Below, piece by piece: positions 1 to 10,830 of a DNA stretch of 64,000 nucleotides; position 1 is the first letter of the stretch, and every line of letters begins with the position of its first letter. Made by a program: the position numbers and the translations under genes. The stretch spans positions 310,001-374,000 of the forward strand of contig VDMD01000019.1 in assembly GCA_007026445.1 (NCBI GenBank), given 5' to 3'. Under the pieces are notes generated by a model. The model was not told the origin of the DNA. It worked only from the letters and a program-made list of their open reading frames with translations, and ran no database searches. This DNA comes from Schizophyllum amplum. Its lineage: Eukaryota > Basidiomycota > Agaricomycetes > Agaricales > Schizophyllaceae.

Positions 1-898
1 ACCAATTACACGTAGCAACCCAAGCACCAAACACGTCTCTGCCCACATCTTCGCCCCCGCAAACTCGGTTGACGACCTCATCCTCTCATGGCCGCCCACG
101 AAGATTATCATCCAGAACTTCACACATCGCCTCCCTGCCCACCATCTCGCAACCCGGACGTCCTCTTGCACTCCCTACAACTCAATCTCCGTCCAATTCC
201 CTCCTGAACCGACGCCGGCGGCGGCAACAACGTCTAGTATGCGCACCGTCGCCGAGATCACGTGATCTCTAGTTTCCAGTCAAGCTTGAGCTCCGGCCTG
301 CGCTGCCCTCGTACCCGTCGCGCTCGCGCTGCCGGCGCTTTCTTGTCCTCGTTGCACCGCCTGCGCTTCCTCTCCCTCGTTGAGTCGACAGACGCGTTAT
401 TTTTCGAATGGCCCTGCATGGAGACGGTCGCCGCCGCTTCGTTGAATCCTCTCACCCTCGGACGTGGACAGTGGGAATATTCAGGTCACACTGTATCACG
501 GCGTTCATTGTCGAAGACTGCAGACGGCTCTGCCAGGCTCGTCGCAGCCACTCAACGTGGCATAGGTCAGAGCAATACAGGAGAGTCGTCCGTCGTGTTA
601 CGTATTTTGCAATATGAATACATCGCTGTCGCTCTGTTCATGTTCGAATCATATCCATCGTGCGCCTAGAGTGTCCTATCCCTCCGCCCGAGCCGTTGTT
701 ATACGCGTCACGTCTCGTCCGTCCGGCATCTTACTCGTCCAGCGCCCTGCTCCTGCCCAGATATCGTCCGTGCTGTCCATTTCGCCTACATGTCCGTCGT
801 CTGTCCTGTGGCAACGGTGTGAGTCGACGAAGACAGGAGTTATGGTGTCCGCTCGCTCACCATTCTCCCTGTCCTTCGACCTCGCGTCCGCTGAGTGC
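1..898. repeat. 3' flank of NLR gene 1, left copy of the segmental duplication
   Basis: No gene is supported here. From about 50 to 200 the sequence resembles 20620-20780: both have an 'aaactcgg' stretch, then 'cctcatggccgcccac'-like words, then 'catcatccagaac'. Around 540-720 it resembles 21830-22020, including the 'catccatcgtg' word and the following pyrimidine-rich stretch. The matches are interrupted by indels, so this is an old duplication. It lies just beyond the stop of the NLR gene at 899-5416, as the right copy lies just beyond the stop of the paralogue at 22202-26269. Short reading frames here look accidental. Confidence 0.6.
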
Positions 899-3800
899 TC
901 AGACGCAGGCCGCGCCTGCCGGCTCCGCCGTGCTCTGCTCCTTGACATTCTCTCTAGTATCCTGCCTGTTTTCCCCGTCGGTGGGACCCTCGCCCATGCC
1001 ACCAGACGAGTTCGTGTCCGTGTGTGTTACCGGCGGCTGTCGTAGGAGACCGATTACTTCTTCCATGTCTGGGCGGTCCCAGGAATGAACGACTGACTCC
1101 ATCCTTTCTTCCGCGAGGTCGACCGGTGAATTGCCACAGTCGTCGCGTGCATCTCGGTCTGCGCCTGCCGAAAGGAGCAGACGCACCATGGCTTTCCCGC
1201 CCGCGGTTGTGGAGAGCGGGTCGGCTTGATGGAAATAAAAAAGAGCGTGTATAGTATGGTGTAGCGGCGTCCTTCCGTCGTCGTCGCGGGTATTCACGTC
1301 TGCCCCTGCCTCGAGAAGAAGGCGAAAGGACTCGTTGGGCGAAGCAGGGGCCATGAAGCAGTACGAGAGCCAAGTGAGTGCAGTCCTGCCAACCCTGTCG
1401 CGGATGTTGATATCTGCGCCTGCGTCGAGCAGCAGCCGAGTCGTGTTGTTGCATTGTGCAGCGAGGTGCATTGGAGTGTTACCATCAACATCGTGGACGT
1501 TGACAGCTGCACCGGCAACAAGAAGCAAACGAGTCACGTCTTCGTCGCCAAGAGTAGCGACGAGGTGCAGAGGAGTACGACCGCCAGCGTCGTGAATGTT
1601 GACGTCTGCGCCCGCATCGAGCAACAGACGAACGATCAACACTTTCCGTCGCTTTGCGGCGAAGTGTAACGGAGTGCGGCCACGAGCGTTGTGTCTATTG
1701 ACATCTGCGCCTGCATCTAGCAGTAACCGGACCAAGTCCTCGTTGCCATGAGCAGCAGCGTGCATTGGAGTATTACCATCAACATCGTGGACGTTGACAG
1801 CTGCACCGGCACCGAGAAGTAGACGCACTATGCCATCCTGATTTGCCTTAACCGCAACATGGAGTGGAGTGCATCCACTAGCATCGCGGGCATTGCCATC
1901 AGCACCTGCGTCGAGCAGCAGCCGGGTCGTGTCCTCCTTGCAGTGAGTAGCAGCGAGGTGTAGTGGAGTGAGGCCATCGGTGTCGTGGACATTGACAGTT
2001 GCGCCGGCGTTGAGAAGGATGGCAATCATGGATGGCGAGGAATAACTTGCAGCGCGGCCGAGGAGAGTGTGACCGGCGTCGTCGACGATGTTTACATCCG
2101 AGCCTGCCTTGAGAAGGGCACATACAGCACCGGCCTGCCGGGCATTGAAGATACCGGGAACTTGGGGACATACAGTCGAGTAGAGAGCGGTTTCTCCTCG
2201 CTCATCGCGGATGTTCGTACTCGCGCCCGCTGTAAGAAGAAGATCGATAGCTTCAACTTCATAGTACCCACTGGCAGCTATATGAAGAGCGGTCTGTCCG
2301 TGGATGTCGCGATCATTGACATCCACACCGGTGTCAAGGAGAGCCTGAAATGTTTCAAAATCAGCATCACCACCGCTCCAACAGCCCATCAGGATGTGTA
2401 AAGGTCTCCCGCCCTCGTTATGCCAAGCCTCCAAAACCGCCGCCAGGTGGTTATACAGCAGTCGCACTATGCGAGCACGACTGCCCTCGACCGCAAAATG
2501 GATGGGCCGCAACAACTCGTAGCCTGCATCGGTCTGACCGTATATCCATTTGTTGAGTTTAAAGAACTCGATAAGGTCTTGCTCCAGGTCCTGCTGCCGC
2601 TCAAGGCCACAATCTGCGTATAACATCCAGAAAGACGTGACATGAGAATCTAGAGGATAGTCAGACTTATCGCACCGCTTGGCATGTGGCATGGTGTCGA
2701 CACCAACGTGCGTGAGGTATGCGAGGCACGCGCGTGTCATAACACAGTACGCGCGATGAGCATCGACGTGGAAGGGCGACGAGGCGGGAAGAGCGAAGAG
2801 GTGATCGCGCACTGACGCATGGGCAAGGCGGACATAGTCCCCGTCGTAAGAGATGAAGGTCGAGCTGATGACGCGCATGACATCGTCTGTCGAAGATGGG
2901 CGTAGTTCGGGGTCGAAGACGGGCATGGTTTGCGACTTCGGGTAGCTGAACGCCAATAGCTCCGAGAATTCGATTTTCGAGAGAGAATCCTCGGAGAAGA
3001 GAAGCCAGGCAAGCAAATTGTGCACGACATTGCATCGCGCCTTGGGTATCCTTGATAGCACCTGATCGTAGAAGTCGCCCAGGGTTGGTGACAGGTTCTC
3101 AAGCGCCTCGCAGATGAAGGTCGGTAATCCCGCTACAGAGGCGATCTCCTTGACCTGTAACGATGCCCATCGGAAACTGCAAAAGAATAAATAAGAGACA
3201 GACTTGCCTGCAAGCTATCGACTACTCACTTTCCCGCTGCACCATCACCCAGCTTCTGCTGCACCAGCTCCGCATAGTTGGCGCTCATATGCGCCAACGC
3301 ACCACCACTGTCCACGGCACAGTGCAAGAAAGTCTCGATGTCGCGCGCGACGAGCTCCGTACTCATGTGGATTTGCACATCGGAAAGGTGTATGAGATCC
3401 ATGCGAGGATGCACCTCCGCACGGCTGGACATAAGAAGCGAGACATTGGTGTGGGCGCGCAACGACCACAGGAGAGGCATGAGATCGTCGATGTGGGCCT
3501 CGTCAAGCGCATCGACAACGACGAAGAGGTGTGTTGAACGGCGGATGAGCCGCCACAGATGATGCTGCATCTTCTCGAGCGACGGCTGATTGTGTCCGTC
3601 CATGTGCTCGCTGCGGGCCGCGAGCAAAGCTTTACGGGCGTCATCGCGGTGGTATGCCAGCTGGCAGAGCAGGGAGGATAGCAGCGCTCGGATGCCTTGA
3701 CTTTGCGCGCCGTTCGTGACATCGAATAGATGGGTAAGAGCGATGCATTCGCCATTCGAGGAGGCACAGTGTGCCTGCAACTCGCGTATAGCCGCCGCCC

Positions 3801-5416
3801 TGTAAGGTATAAGAGGGTGTTCTGCAGCTCGATTAACCCGAGCGACACATACATCATAGTGCTCTTTCCAGATCCAGCTATGCATATATCAGTACGGTCC
3901 CGCGTGGTCTCTTTTTCTCCTCACCTTGGCCGTGCAGCCAGACCACACGCACAACGCCAGATATGAAAGAGCCGAAATCATTGCCATCGAGAAACCATGA
4001 GCCGGTGCCAGGGACGCGAGAGGACATGACGCTGTTCAGCTTGACCGAACAGTCTGGGTATTGAAGCCATTGGCAGATCTTGTCAACATGGCCGTCCTCT
4101 GTATGCGCGATCAGTCGGGCGAAAGATACTTGAGATCTAAGCGGAGGAACTGACTCTTGTCCTTCATCGTCTCGTCGGTCATATGGAGAAGCGCGGCCTG
4201 AATACCTTCCAGGATGCTACGACTAGCTGTGAGATCCGCCAACGAAGCCATTGTTTGGCCGAGCAGCGCTGAGATCAATCAGCGCGTGCATCGTAGGAAC
4301 AAGCATGAAGGTCTCCTCACTGTGGGTCTCTCGCGCGATATCCGATATTTGTGCGAGGCACGTTCGCGTGAAGTTCTGGTCCTGTTCATGCCCTGAAATA
4401 CGATCTTCGATGAGAAACGGTGTAGTATAGATGTAAACGTACAGTCGCGACTGTTCTCGAGCATCATCAACGTTCGATTCACAGTATGAAGCGTCACAGC
4501 GGACACCGTCTGGTGGTGATTCGTCGCCAGCCGTCCCAGTTCGTCGAGCGCCGACGGCACCTCCTTCGACTGACAAAGCTTCTTCAGCCATAGCTCTGCA
4601 AATATGTGTAAGCCGCTTGAACAAACGCTCGACACAATGGCTCACTGAGACGGCCCTTGCCCTGCAAGTTCGTGATCACCCCGAGAACGACGAGGATCTG
4701 CCCGAGTAGCTTCACGGAGGCTTCCTTCAGCGCGTCGTGCATATCGACAGCGGCGATGGGTTTGATGATGCGGAGGTGATGTTCCATGGTGTCGAACGCA
4801 TCAAGGACGGCGTCGAAATCCTCGCTGACCTTCCTTGACGCCTACGCCAATGTCAGTTGATCAAATAATTTTCGAGGGACCGATATACCTGGATGATCAC
4901 GCTGATGGCCGCAAAGACCGCTTTCACGGGGGAGTACGGCTAAAGCGTATGCGTTACTTAGCCCCGTCGCTCAGCTGTCCTCTGCGAAACACGCACCATA
5001 GTAACCGTTTCCCCGAAGACGCCGCAGAGCGTCTGCACGACCGCAGCGATCGGTTTGATTTTGGACCGTAGTTCCTGTGGGCCGTCCGCACGGTATTTCT
5101 TGAAGTCGGCTTCATGCTGTTCGACGTACTTCATGATGGCGTCCTCGGAGTCGAAGGCCTTGCACGTGGGGAGACTGACGCCAGTGTTATGCTCGTACCT
5201 CTTGACGGCATGTATCCACAGACTCTCAAGCGGACCGATCATCATATGGGCCTGGAATGGATTGGGCTCGGGCTGGTCCGACGTGGACGGCGACGCACGT
5301 CCCGCCCCAGACGCGGACGCGCCAGAACTCGATGATGGACCCGCCGTAGTCAATGGCTCAGGCGGATGGGGCATCTTCCTTGCGAGCGTAGAGGCCGCGG
5401 TGGTGGTGAGAGGCAA
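899..5416 (-). CDS. Goodbye-NACHT-ankyrin NLR (STAND) protein, copy 1
   Basis: Ten exons: 5416-4997, 4939-4889, 4841-4646, 4595-4443, 4392-4321, 4268-4155, 4098-3925, 3877-3853, 3799-3230, 3176-899. They sum to 4053 nt, a 1350-residue protein. Residues about 50-225 match the fungal STAND N-terminal 'Goodbye' domain. The NACHT P-loop GQAGSGKST (about 391-399) is split by an intron; Walker B is LFVVVDALDEA (about 500). A winged-helix-like linker follows, then about 13 ankyrin repeats (about 815-1300) with GxTPLHxA and LLLDAGADVN motifs, and a short polar tail. Proteins of this kind act as cytosolic NTP-driven switches in fungal non-self recognition and programmed cell death; that role is inferred. 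The paralogue at 22202-26269 shares all of these introns except the 50-nt one at 4442-4393, where it reads through. That intron could instead mark a frameshift. The 4154-4099 donor is GTCAGT, weak but conserved in both copies. Confidence 0.9.
1471..1811 (-). repeat. Near-identical ankyrin repeat block inside NLR copy 1
   Basis: Two stretches starting near 1471 and 1765, about 294 nt (98 codons) apart, are almost identical for about 45 nt. Both encode GAAVNVHDVDGNTPMH. The spacing equals about three 33-residue ankyrin repeats, so a three-repeat block was duplicated recently or homogenised. The paralogue lacks these repeats and goes straight from the THCRKDMTRLLLDAGADVN repeat to the NIRDRVGRTAL repeat. 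Confidence 0.8.
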
Positions 5417-6079
5417 GGCGAGGATTGAGCGTGCTCAACACCAGTACGACGTCAACAGCATGTCCTCCACGTGTCCTCGGCGATTTCACAGCCCCGCAGA
5501 GCATCGCTGGAGATAGGGCGGTCAGTACAGCCGCCATCCCCATGTTCGAGATATGAAGACGGACATCTGACTTGAGAGACTGTTATGAAGAAGCTGCGCA
5601 CTCTATACGAGCGCCTAAACCGGTTGATTGTATACTGAACAGCAAATGTTTATGGGCGCGATGGGTTCAAGGCGGCCCCAGAGGATCAAATAAATGCATG
5701 CATGTGGCGAGCTGTGGGATGACCTTCAGCGGCTGTACGAGCAGAGCGGCCGCGCGATGCGCGTAAGTACCTCGATTTCGCTGACACAGCTTGGAAACTG
5801 GGAAGTGTGATCTGACTTTGACCTCGGACCTTTCATGAGCGAAGTAACGGGCTGCCGCAGACCGCGTCCTCGGGAGCCTGCAAAGGATTAGTGCGATTTT
5901 CAGTCGGAAATGAAGTAAGGTCTCACCAAATACCTTGAGTGAGGATGTGGGATCAGCGTCGGCGCATCTTGGTGGCTGTTGCGGATGTCGTGGAAAGAGA
6001 CCTCTTTCCTTCGTCGATCCCTTTCCTGCGCGGACCCCTTTCCTTCGCGGAAGGATGCGCGACCCTCGTCCGGCCAAGG
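5417..6079. repeat. Upstream flank of NLR copy 1, shared with 26270-26790
   Basis: This stretch holds the upstream region of the NLR gene. From about 5580 to 5780 it aligns by eye with 26395-26770: both contain 'tatgaagaagctgcg', a 'gggcgc' plus 'ctaaa' segment, and later 'ggctgtacgagcag' followed by 'acctcgat'. The duplicated unit therefore includes the promoter side of the NLR gene. I see no convincing coding exon and no clear TATA box. Confidence 0.6.
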
Positions 6080-6279
6080 AATACGCTGAGGGTCCCAGTT
6101 CGTGAGCTGAACGCCTCCAAGCGCGGAATGAGCTGCTTTGTGAACGTCCGACACTGTAAAAAAATCGCGTACCTCGAATAAGACGAGGATCTAAGCGAGG
6201 CACTTCACGGAGGCTTCGCGTAGAGCCTCGTGCATGTTGCTAGCGGCTAAAGGCTTGACGATGCGCAGGTAATCCAAGA

Positions 6280-6370
6280 CGATGTCCCAGGCATTCACGA
6301 CGATGTTCAAGGACTTCACGACGATGTCCAAGGAGTTCATGACGATATTCAAGGCATTCACGACGATGTC
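6280..6370. repeat. 21-nt tandem repeat, about 4 units
   Basis: Units of the form 'ttcacgacgatgtycaagga' recur every 21 nt. They lie inside the remnant of NLR exon 3 in the pseudogene, where the intact paralogues have no repetition. Confidence 0.8.
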
Positions 6371-6479
6371 GAAGCCTTCCCCAGCCTTGCTTGACGCCTA
6401 CGCCATCTTAGTGTACCGAACACATACAGAAAAAAAGATTCTACATACATAATGAGGCCGACGGCCTGGAACTTGACGA

Positions 6480-6650
6480 ACACTTTTACGGGCGAGAACA
6501 TCACTTTCACGGGCGAGAATACCACTTTTATGGGCGAGAACACCACTGTTACGCGCGAGAACACCGCCCTCACGGGCGACAATGGCTGCAACACACGCGT
6601 CAGTCTCACTGCAATGCACGCGTCAGTCTCACTGCAATGCACGCGTCGGT
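6480..6650. repeat. 21-nt (about 5 units) and 23-nt (about 3 units) tandem repeats
   Basis: 'acgggcgagaacaccact'-like units recur every 21 nt from about 6484 to 6580. They are followed by 'cacgcgtcagtctcactgca' units of about 23 nt from 6594 to 6650. They replace the region that is the second exon and adjoining intron in the intact NLR genes. Confidence 0.8.
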
Positions 6651-6930
6651 CTCGCCGCCCAGCTGTCCTCTCCGAAGAACTCACCATAGTGACGACCTCC
6701 GCGAGCACGCCGCAGAGCGGTAGCCGTATCTTGGATCACATATCCTGACCGCCCTGGGCGGGGAATCGCTGGAAGTCGCCTGCGAGCAAATCTTAGGAAG
6801 TCGTCCGCGCGAAACCGCCAGAACTCGCCCGCAAGGCCCTCGATGTAGTACTTGCACATAGCGTGGTCCTCGATGGACTTGCATATAGCGTGGTCCTTGA
6901 TGGACTTGTCGATAGCGTCGGCCATGTTGA

Positions 6931-7499
6931 AGATCTAGCGCGGGTCGAAAGTCTAGCTCGTGTCGAATTTGTCGCCAGTCTGACAAGATATCTGTTGCGG
7001 TCAGCAAGATAGCCGCTTACGACATCGTCTTCGCGGGAGCAGAGCTGCAAAGGTCCCTGCGGTGAGAGGATACTCGTGCGTGATCAGTTGAGGGGTTCGG
7101 CCGGAGACAACGGCAGTCTGAGATTCAAGAGACGAAGGCGTAAATTCTTTCGAAGGACGGAAGATATAACTGCGTATCAACTCAAGTAGCTGAATACCTG
7201 CAGAACAAACTGGTTAGCGACGGTACTAAGTAGATGTCCCGACCGACGAGCGCACCTTCACCTGTGAGCGACTGGTCTTCAGCATCGCGTTGGATCTACC
7301 AGCTGTGTGACCAGTTTTGTCAGCAGTCACATACCTCGCAATGATAATGAAGCTGGTGTTTCTCCAGCGCGCGCCGGCCGCGTTCCCTCACTCCTGCCGC
7401 AATGTCGACGACGACTTGTTCGATTATACACCTAAGATTTCAGAGGTCGAGCAAAGCGAGGAAGAGCTCAGACATGATCTCAGAGCTCATAAATAGTAT
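6931..7499. other. Intergenic DNA, no gene seen
   Basis: I find no reading frame with recognisable content and no clear repeat. Confidence 0.6.
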
Positions 7500-7800
7500 T
7501 GGCAAGGCAGGCGCGCAAGCATGGCGATGACGGTTCGAGACAACACATGATGTTTGTTTGCTTCTGATTGGCGCTTGCTCCGTTTGGCCGATCCCATTGT
7601 TTTCGCCTTGTCCTGAACCGTCAAGCGGCTTCACCGTGATTCCGAAGACTTCACCTCAGAATACACCACGTCAAACATCTCTCCTCCTGAAATGCCCCTG
7701 CAGTCGTCACAAACGACCCCGGCAGCGGCATCTGCATTGACTATAGGATCGGCCTTGCGAGGATGCTACGACGCGACGGAGGCGCTCGAGTGCACCTCGG
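7500..7800. repeat. Dispersed repeat, copy at 16555-16830
   Basis: The two segments share 'atggcgatga/atggtgatggc', 'gcttgctccgtttgg', 'tcccattgtt', 'cctcagaat/atctcagaatgcacca' and 'ggccttgc' in the same order and orientation, with small indels. No coding content is apparent. It could be a relic of a mobile element or of a larger duplication. Confidence 0.6.
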
Positions 7801-10077
7801 CGGCCATGAAGGTCGAGTTGCTGTGGTGCGTGGCTCAGCGCACGACCTCGCGCAATATCATTAACCTGTTTTTTTACAGATCATTCGATGTCGGGCTCGC
7901 TGCAGATGAGCAAAGTTGGGGGAGAACCACTAGCAGTCGTGGTCCTCGTACTTTCATCCTTGCGATGCAGACCTGCATACAAGACGGCCGCCAGCATTAT
8001 CGACAAACACGGTGGATCTATGGCGAGCGGTGCAGCCATTCACTATCCTCCGAGGTCAGTTGCATCATCCGCTTCATCGTGCCGGCTAATACCTCCTGGC
8101 CCCGCACTTTTCCTCAACATTGAACATTGGCTGACCCGTCCTCTTCTAGCTTCCTTTGACCCACTTCTGCTCTTCGAGCCATTAAGCGCTTCTCTTTTTC
8201 CACCCAGATGGGATGTCGGCGACATCATTGAGGAAGATCAGATGGCTTTGACGTGCGTGCCGGATATGTGCTCCCTTCGCTCCTCCTCACTGTCCTTGCA
8301 GCTTGCATGATATCGTCGACGTGCTACATAGGAAGATGCACCGATCGCCAACGCTCCCCACACTGCGCCCAGCGCTGAAGATGCCCGCGCCCCGCGCGAT
8401 GCCTGACAACCTCGACTCCGGCTTGCCGCCTCGCGCTCTTACCTCGCGGCCATGCACCCGGCTGTCAGCACGTCTACAGCCACACCATCGATGGAACACG
8501 CATGGACTTCAGCAACGACATACATACGATTGACCCTCAACACGCCCGCCGGTCACCGGGCACCGCTCGCTTCAACGTACTCACCACGAGCTCCCTCCAC
8601 ATTCTCAACGCACGCCTGCGTTAGTCGGGTGTACACGATACATGTTGGATATGGGCGCGCCTGCAGGCGACTTTCGACCAGCAGCTACCTTCAATCAGTC
8701 CCTCACCAAACCCGTCGCCCCCCGCCCTTTTTGTGATCAGCTCCTGTCGCCTTCGAACAGCCACCGTCGCCCTCGAACAGTTGTCGTCGCCCCACGACCA
8801 GCCCACATCGCCGTGCAACCAGCCCCTCGTCATCCTCTAAGCCGACTTTACCATTCTCTCGGTCGATTATACGTTCCCGCAGTCGTCCGTCCGCACGACC
8901 GTCGAGACGAGGCTGTTCCGTGACGACTCTACCCCGCATCAGGACGAACTACTTAAGATTGCGGAGGGCGCGATGTCGAAGCCGCGGGATAGCACGATGT
9001 CGAAGGCTCGGGACAGCACGATGGCTGAGCCTCGGGATAAGTAGCGCGACGCTGAAGGTTCGAGATGAGATGACGTGCAGGCCCTGGGCTGAGATGACCG
9101 TGCAGGCCGTGAGATAGCACCATGAGCACCTTTCGGCGACCAGGGCACCGCGCTTTTCGACCCCGGCAACATTCGACCGCGCTTCACGACCTCGGCAACA
9201 TTCTCTGGTACGGAGCCTATTCTAGCAGAGTACTTGTCTTGCCGTCGAGGTCGCTCGTTCTGTCTTCGTCGTACTCGCGAGTCATGGGCCCTCCTTCCCC
9301 TAGTGAGTCCGTCTCCTCCACTGTCCTAGCGAGTCCTGGGCCCTTACTCGCCCTCGCGTGTTGCCCGTCGTTTAGCCATCCCCATCGTGGGCCTCTTTCT
9401 CCGCACCGCCCACTCCTTCGCATCTCCCACGCCTTCCGACTCCCCGGGCTTGAGGTTTTCATGTGGCTTGAGGTTTTCGTACGCCTCCACGTCCTGCTTC
9501 CTTCCACTGATACGATTCTCCCATTCTGCAGTTCGCTCGAATTCCCCGCTCCGTCACTGACGCATATTCCGTAGACACGTCTCATGACTCTAAAGCGCAC
9601 TGAGGTGACTGTACGCGGTCACGTCGAGGTGGCTAAGGTTTACGCGGACGCGATGAGGTGCCTACTCAAGTACTTAATGTAAACGCGTCGAGGCGGATAT
9701 GCTACGTGGATGCGTTGAGCCCTCTAGAGGCTGACGCTTAGGCGCGAGCGGCAAGGTAGACGCAAATACAGGCGGCAGAGGACGAGGACGCTTGCGTGAT
9801 GTCGATGAACGGGATGTCTGACGGGCGTTGGAGGAGGGCCAAAGAGGTAGCGATGGTCAGGAGTAAGAAAGCATGCTGGCCGGGATGAGGCCGGCGGGTG
9901 AATCGACATGGAGCAAAAGGTTTCCCAGAGGCGGCTCAGAGGCAGCTCAAGAGGTATCCTACTGGGAAGATATTACTATTTAAGTGGATTGCTTTGCCTA
10001 GAGTCTAGGCCAGGGCTAAGCCCTGTTTCCATGGGAATCACGTTTATAATTACTCTCCTGCGTTTGCTCAGGCCACC
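7801..10077. other. Intergenic DNA with short degenerate repeats, no supported gene
   Basis: Reading frames of 60-150 codons occur but have no recognisable motifs and skewed, repetitive composition. About four imperfect 24-nt units of 'cgtcgccctcgaacag' type lie at about 8745-8835. Irregular units of 'gatgtcgaagccgcgggatagca' type lie at about 8965-9115. A 'tatttaag' word at about 9978, 100 nt before the next start codon, could be a TATA-like element of the gene at 10078. Confidence 0.5.
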
Positions 10078-10830
10078 ATGTCGGCGGCGTTGACACCATT
10101 GGCCCCTCCCCGCTCAGGCCTCATCTTCCCCATCGCGCTGTTGTGCTTTGCTGTCGGCATCCAAGTGGTCGAAGAGGTTAAGGTCGAATATCCTCTGTGG
10201 GATGCGCCCGCGACCACCGTCCTCCCCATCGTCTACCGCAACCTGGCCACAGTAGCTCTCTCTGCCTCCCTGCTTATCCCGCTGCAGATAGTGTTCTGCT
10301 GGACATCCTTTGCCATCGCGCAGCGCATCGCCGCGCTATGGTTCCGATGCATTGGCAGTGCGGTCACTGTCCGCACGGACGACAAAAGCGCAGTCAGCGG
10401 CGACAACGCAGTCACCGTCGAGACGAACGTTCGCAATGCGCTCGTACTAGTCAGAGGGCATATCAGGCTACGATACGTCGTCCTGTGGCTCGCGACTCTG
10501 CTCGTCTCCGCCGCGTATCTGCTTTGCAAAGACTTCATCTCATGCTTGCACGACGAGCTCGTCTCGTGCCTCCACGAAGAGCTCTTCTCATGCGTGCATG
10601 AAGAGTTCCTCTCATGCCTTCACGACGACGGAACCATTACGTTCCCTGACTCGCTGCTTGCGAACCTGCGGAATATGGCGGTCGGGTCGTCCTTCATCTG
10701 GCTCGTCATGACGCCTTTATTCGTGATCCAGTTCAACCAAGTGCGCGAGAGTAGCGGCACAGGTATAATACCGGATGCGCGGGGAACGACCCGCGCAGCG
10801 AAGCGACGAATGCGAGCAAGCAGGACGTAG
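10078..10830 (+). CDS. Small multi-pass membrane protein with Cys-His octapeptide repeats
   Basis: Single-exon frame of 250 residues with a good start context (gccaccATGtcg). I do not recognise the family. Hydrophobic segments lie at about 16-30 (LIFPIALLCFAVGI), 53-72 (a VALSASLLIPLQIVFCW-like span), 138-155 (YVVLWLATLLVSAAYLL) and 200-217 (SSFIWLVMTPLFVI), so up to four membrane spans are likely. Between the last two spans lie four tandem 8-residue units, SCLHDELV, SCLHEELF, SCVHEEFL and SCLHDDGT, from a 24-nt DNA repeat at 10537-10629. The regular Cys-x-His spacing could bind metal or simply reflect repeat expansion. The C-terminus is basic. No homologue was identified from the sequence alone, so the call rests on the open frame and membrane pattern. 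Confidence 0.6.
   Translation: MSAALTPLAPPRSGLIFPIALLCFAVGIQVVEEVKVEYPLWDAPATTVLPIVYRNLATVALSASLLIPLQIVFCWTSFAIAQRIAALWFRCIGSAVTVRTDDKSAVSGDNAVTVETNVRNALVLVRGHIRLRYVVLWLATLLVSAAYLLCKDFISCLHDELVSCLHEELFSCVHEEFLSCLHDDGTITFPDSLLANLRNMAVGSSFIWLVMTPLFVIQFNQVRESSGTGIIPDARGTTRAAKRRMRASRT
10537..10629 (+). repeat. 24-nt coding tandem repeat, 4 units
   Basis: Units begin at 10537, 10561, 10585 and 10609 and follow the pattern 'ntctcatgcntgcacgangag'. Differences between units are mostly synonymous or conservative at the protein level, keeping Ser-Cys-x-His-acidic-acidic. Confidence 0.9.

Larger units (their letters stand above)
6080..6930 (-). pseudogene. Decayed third copy of the NLR N-terminal (Goodbye) region
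   Basis: Reading the minus strand, pieces of the first exons of the neighbouring NLR can be followed in order. A first-exon remnant (about 6930-6670) encodes a YYIEGLAGEFWRFRADD-like stretch, comparable to YVEQHEADFKKYRADG in the intact gene, and ends with EVVTM before a GTGAGT donor. A second-exon remnant is swollen by five 21-nt repeats (about 6480-6580). A third-exon remnant (about 6400-6180) matches the 'cttcacggaggcttc' and 'ctcgtgcat' segments at 4700-4745, and contains four 21-nt repeats at about 6280-6370. A weak fourth-exon match begins near 6080 ('gtcccagttcgt'). No NACHT or ankyrin portion follows and the frames are broken. It sits directly upstream of the intact copy on the same strand. 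Confidence 0.7.

Noticed and set aside
640..660. tRNA B-box-like word 'gttcgaatca'
   Set aside because: No matching A box or cloverleaf could be folded around it.
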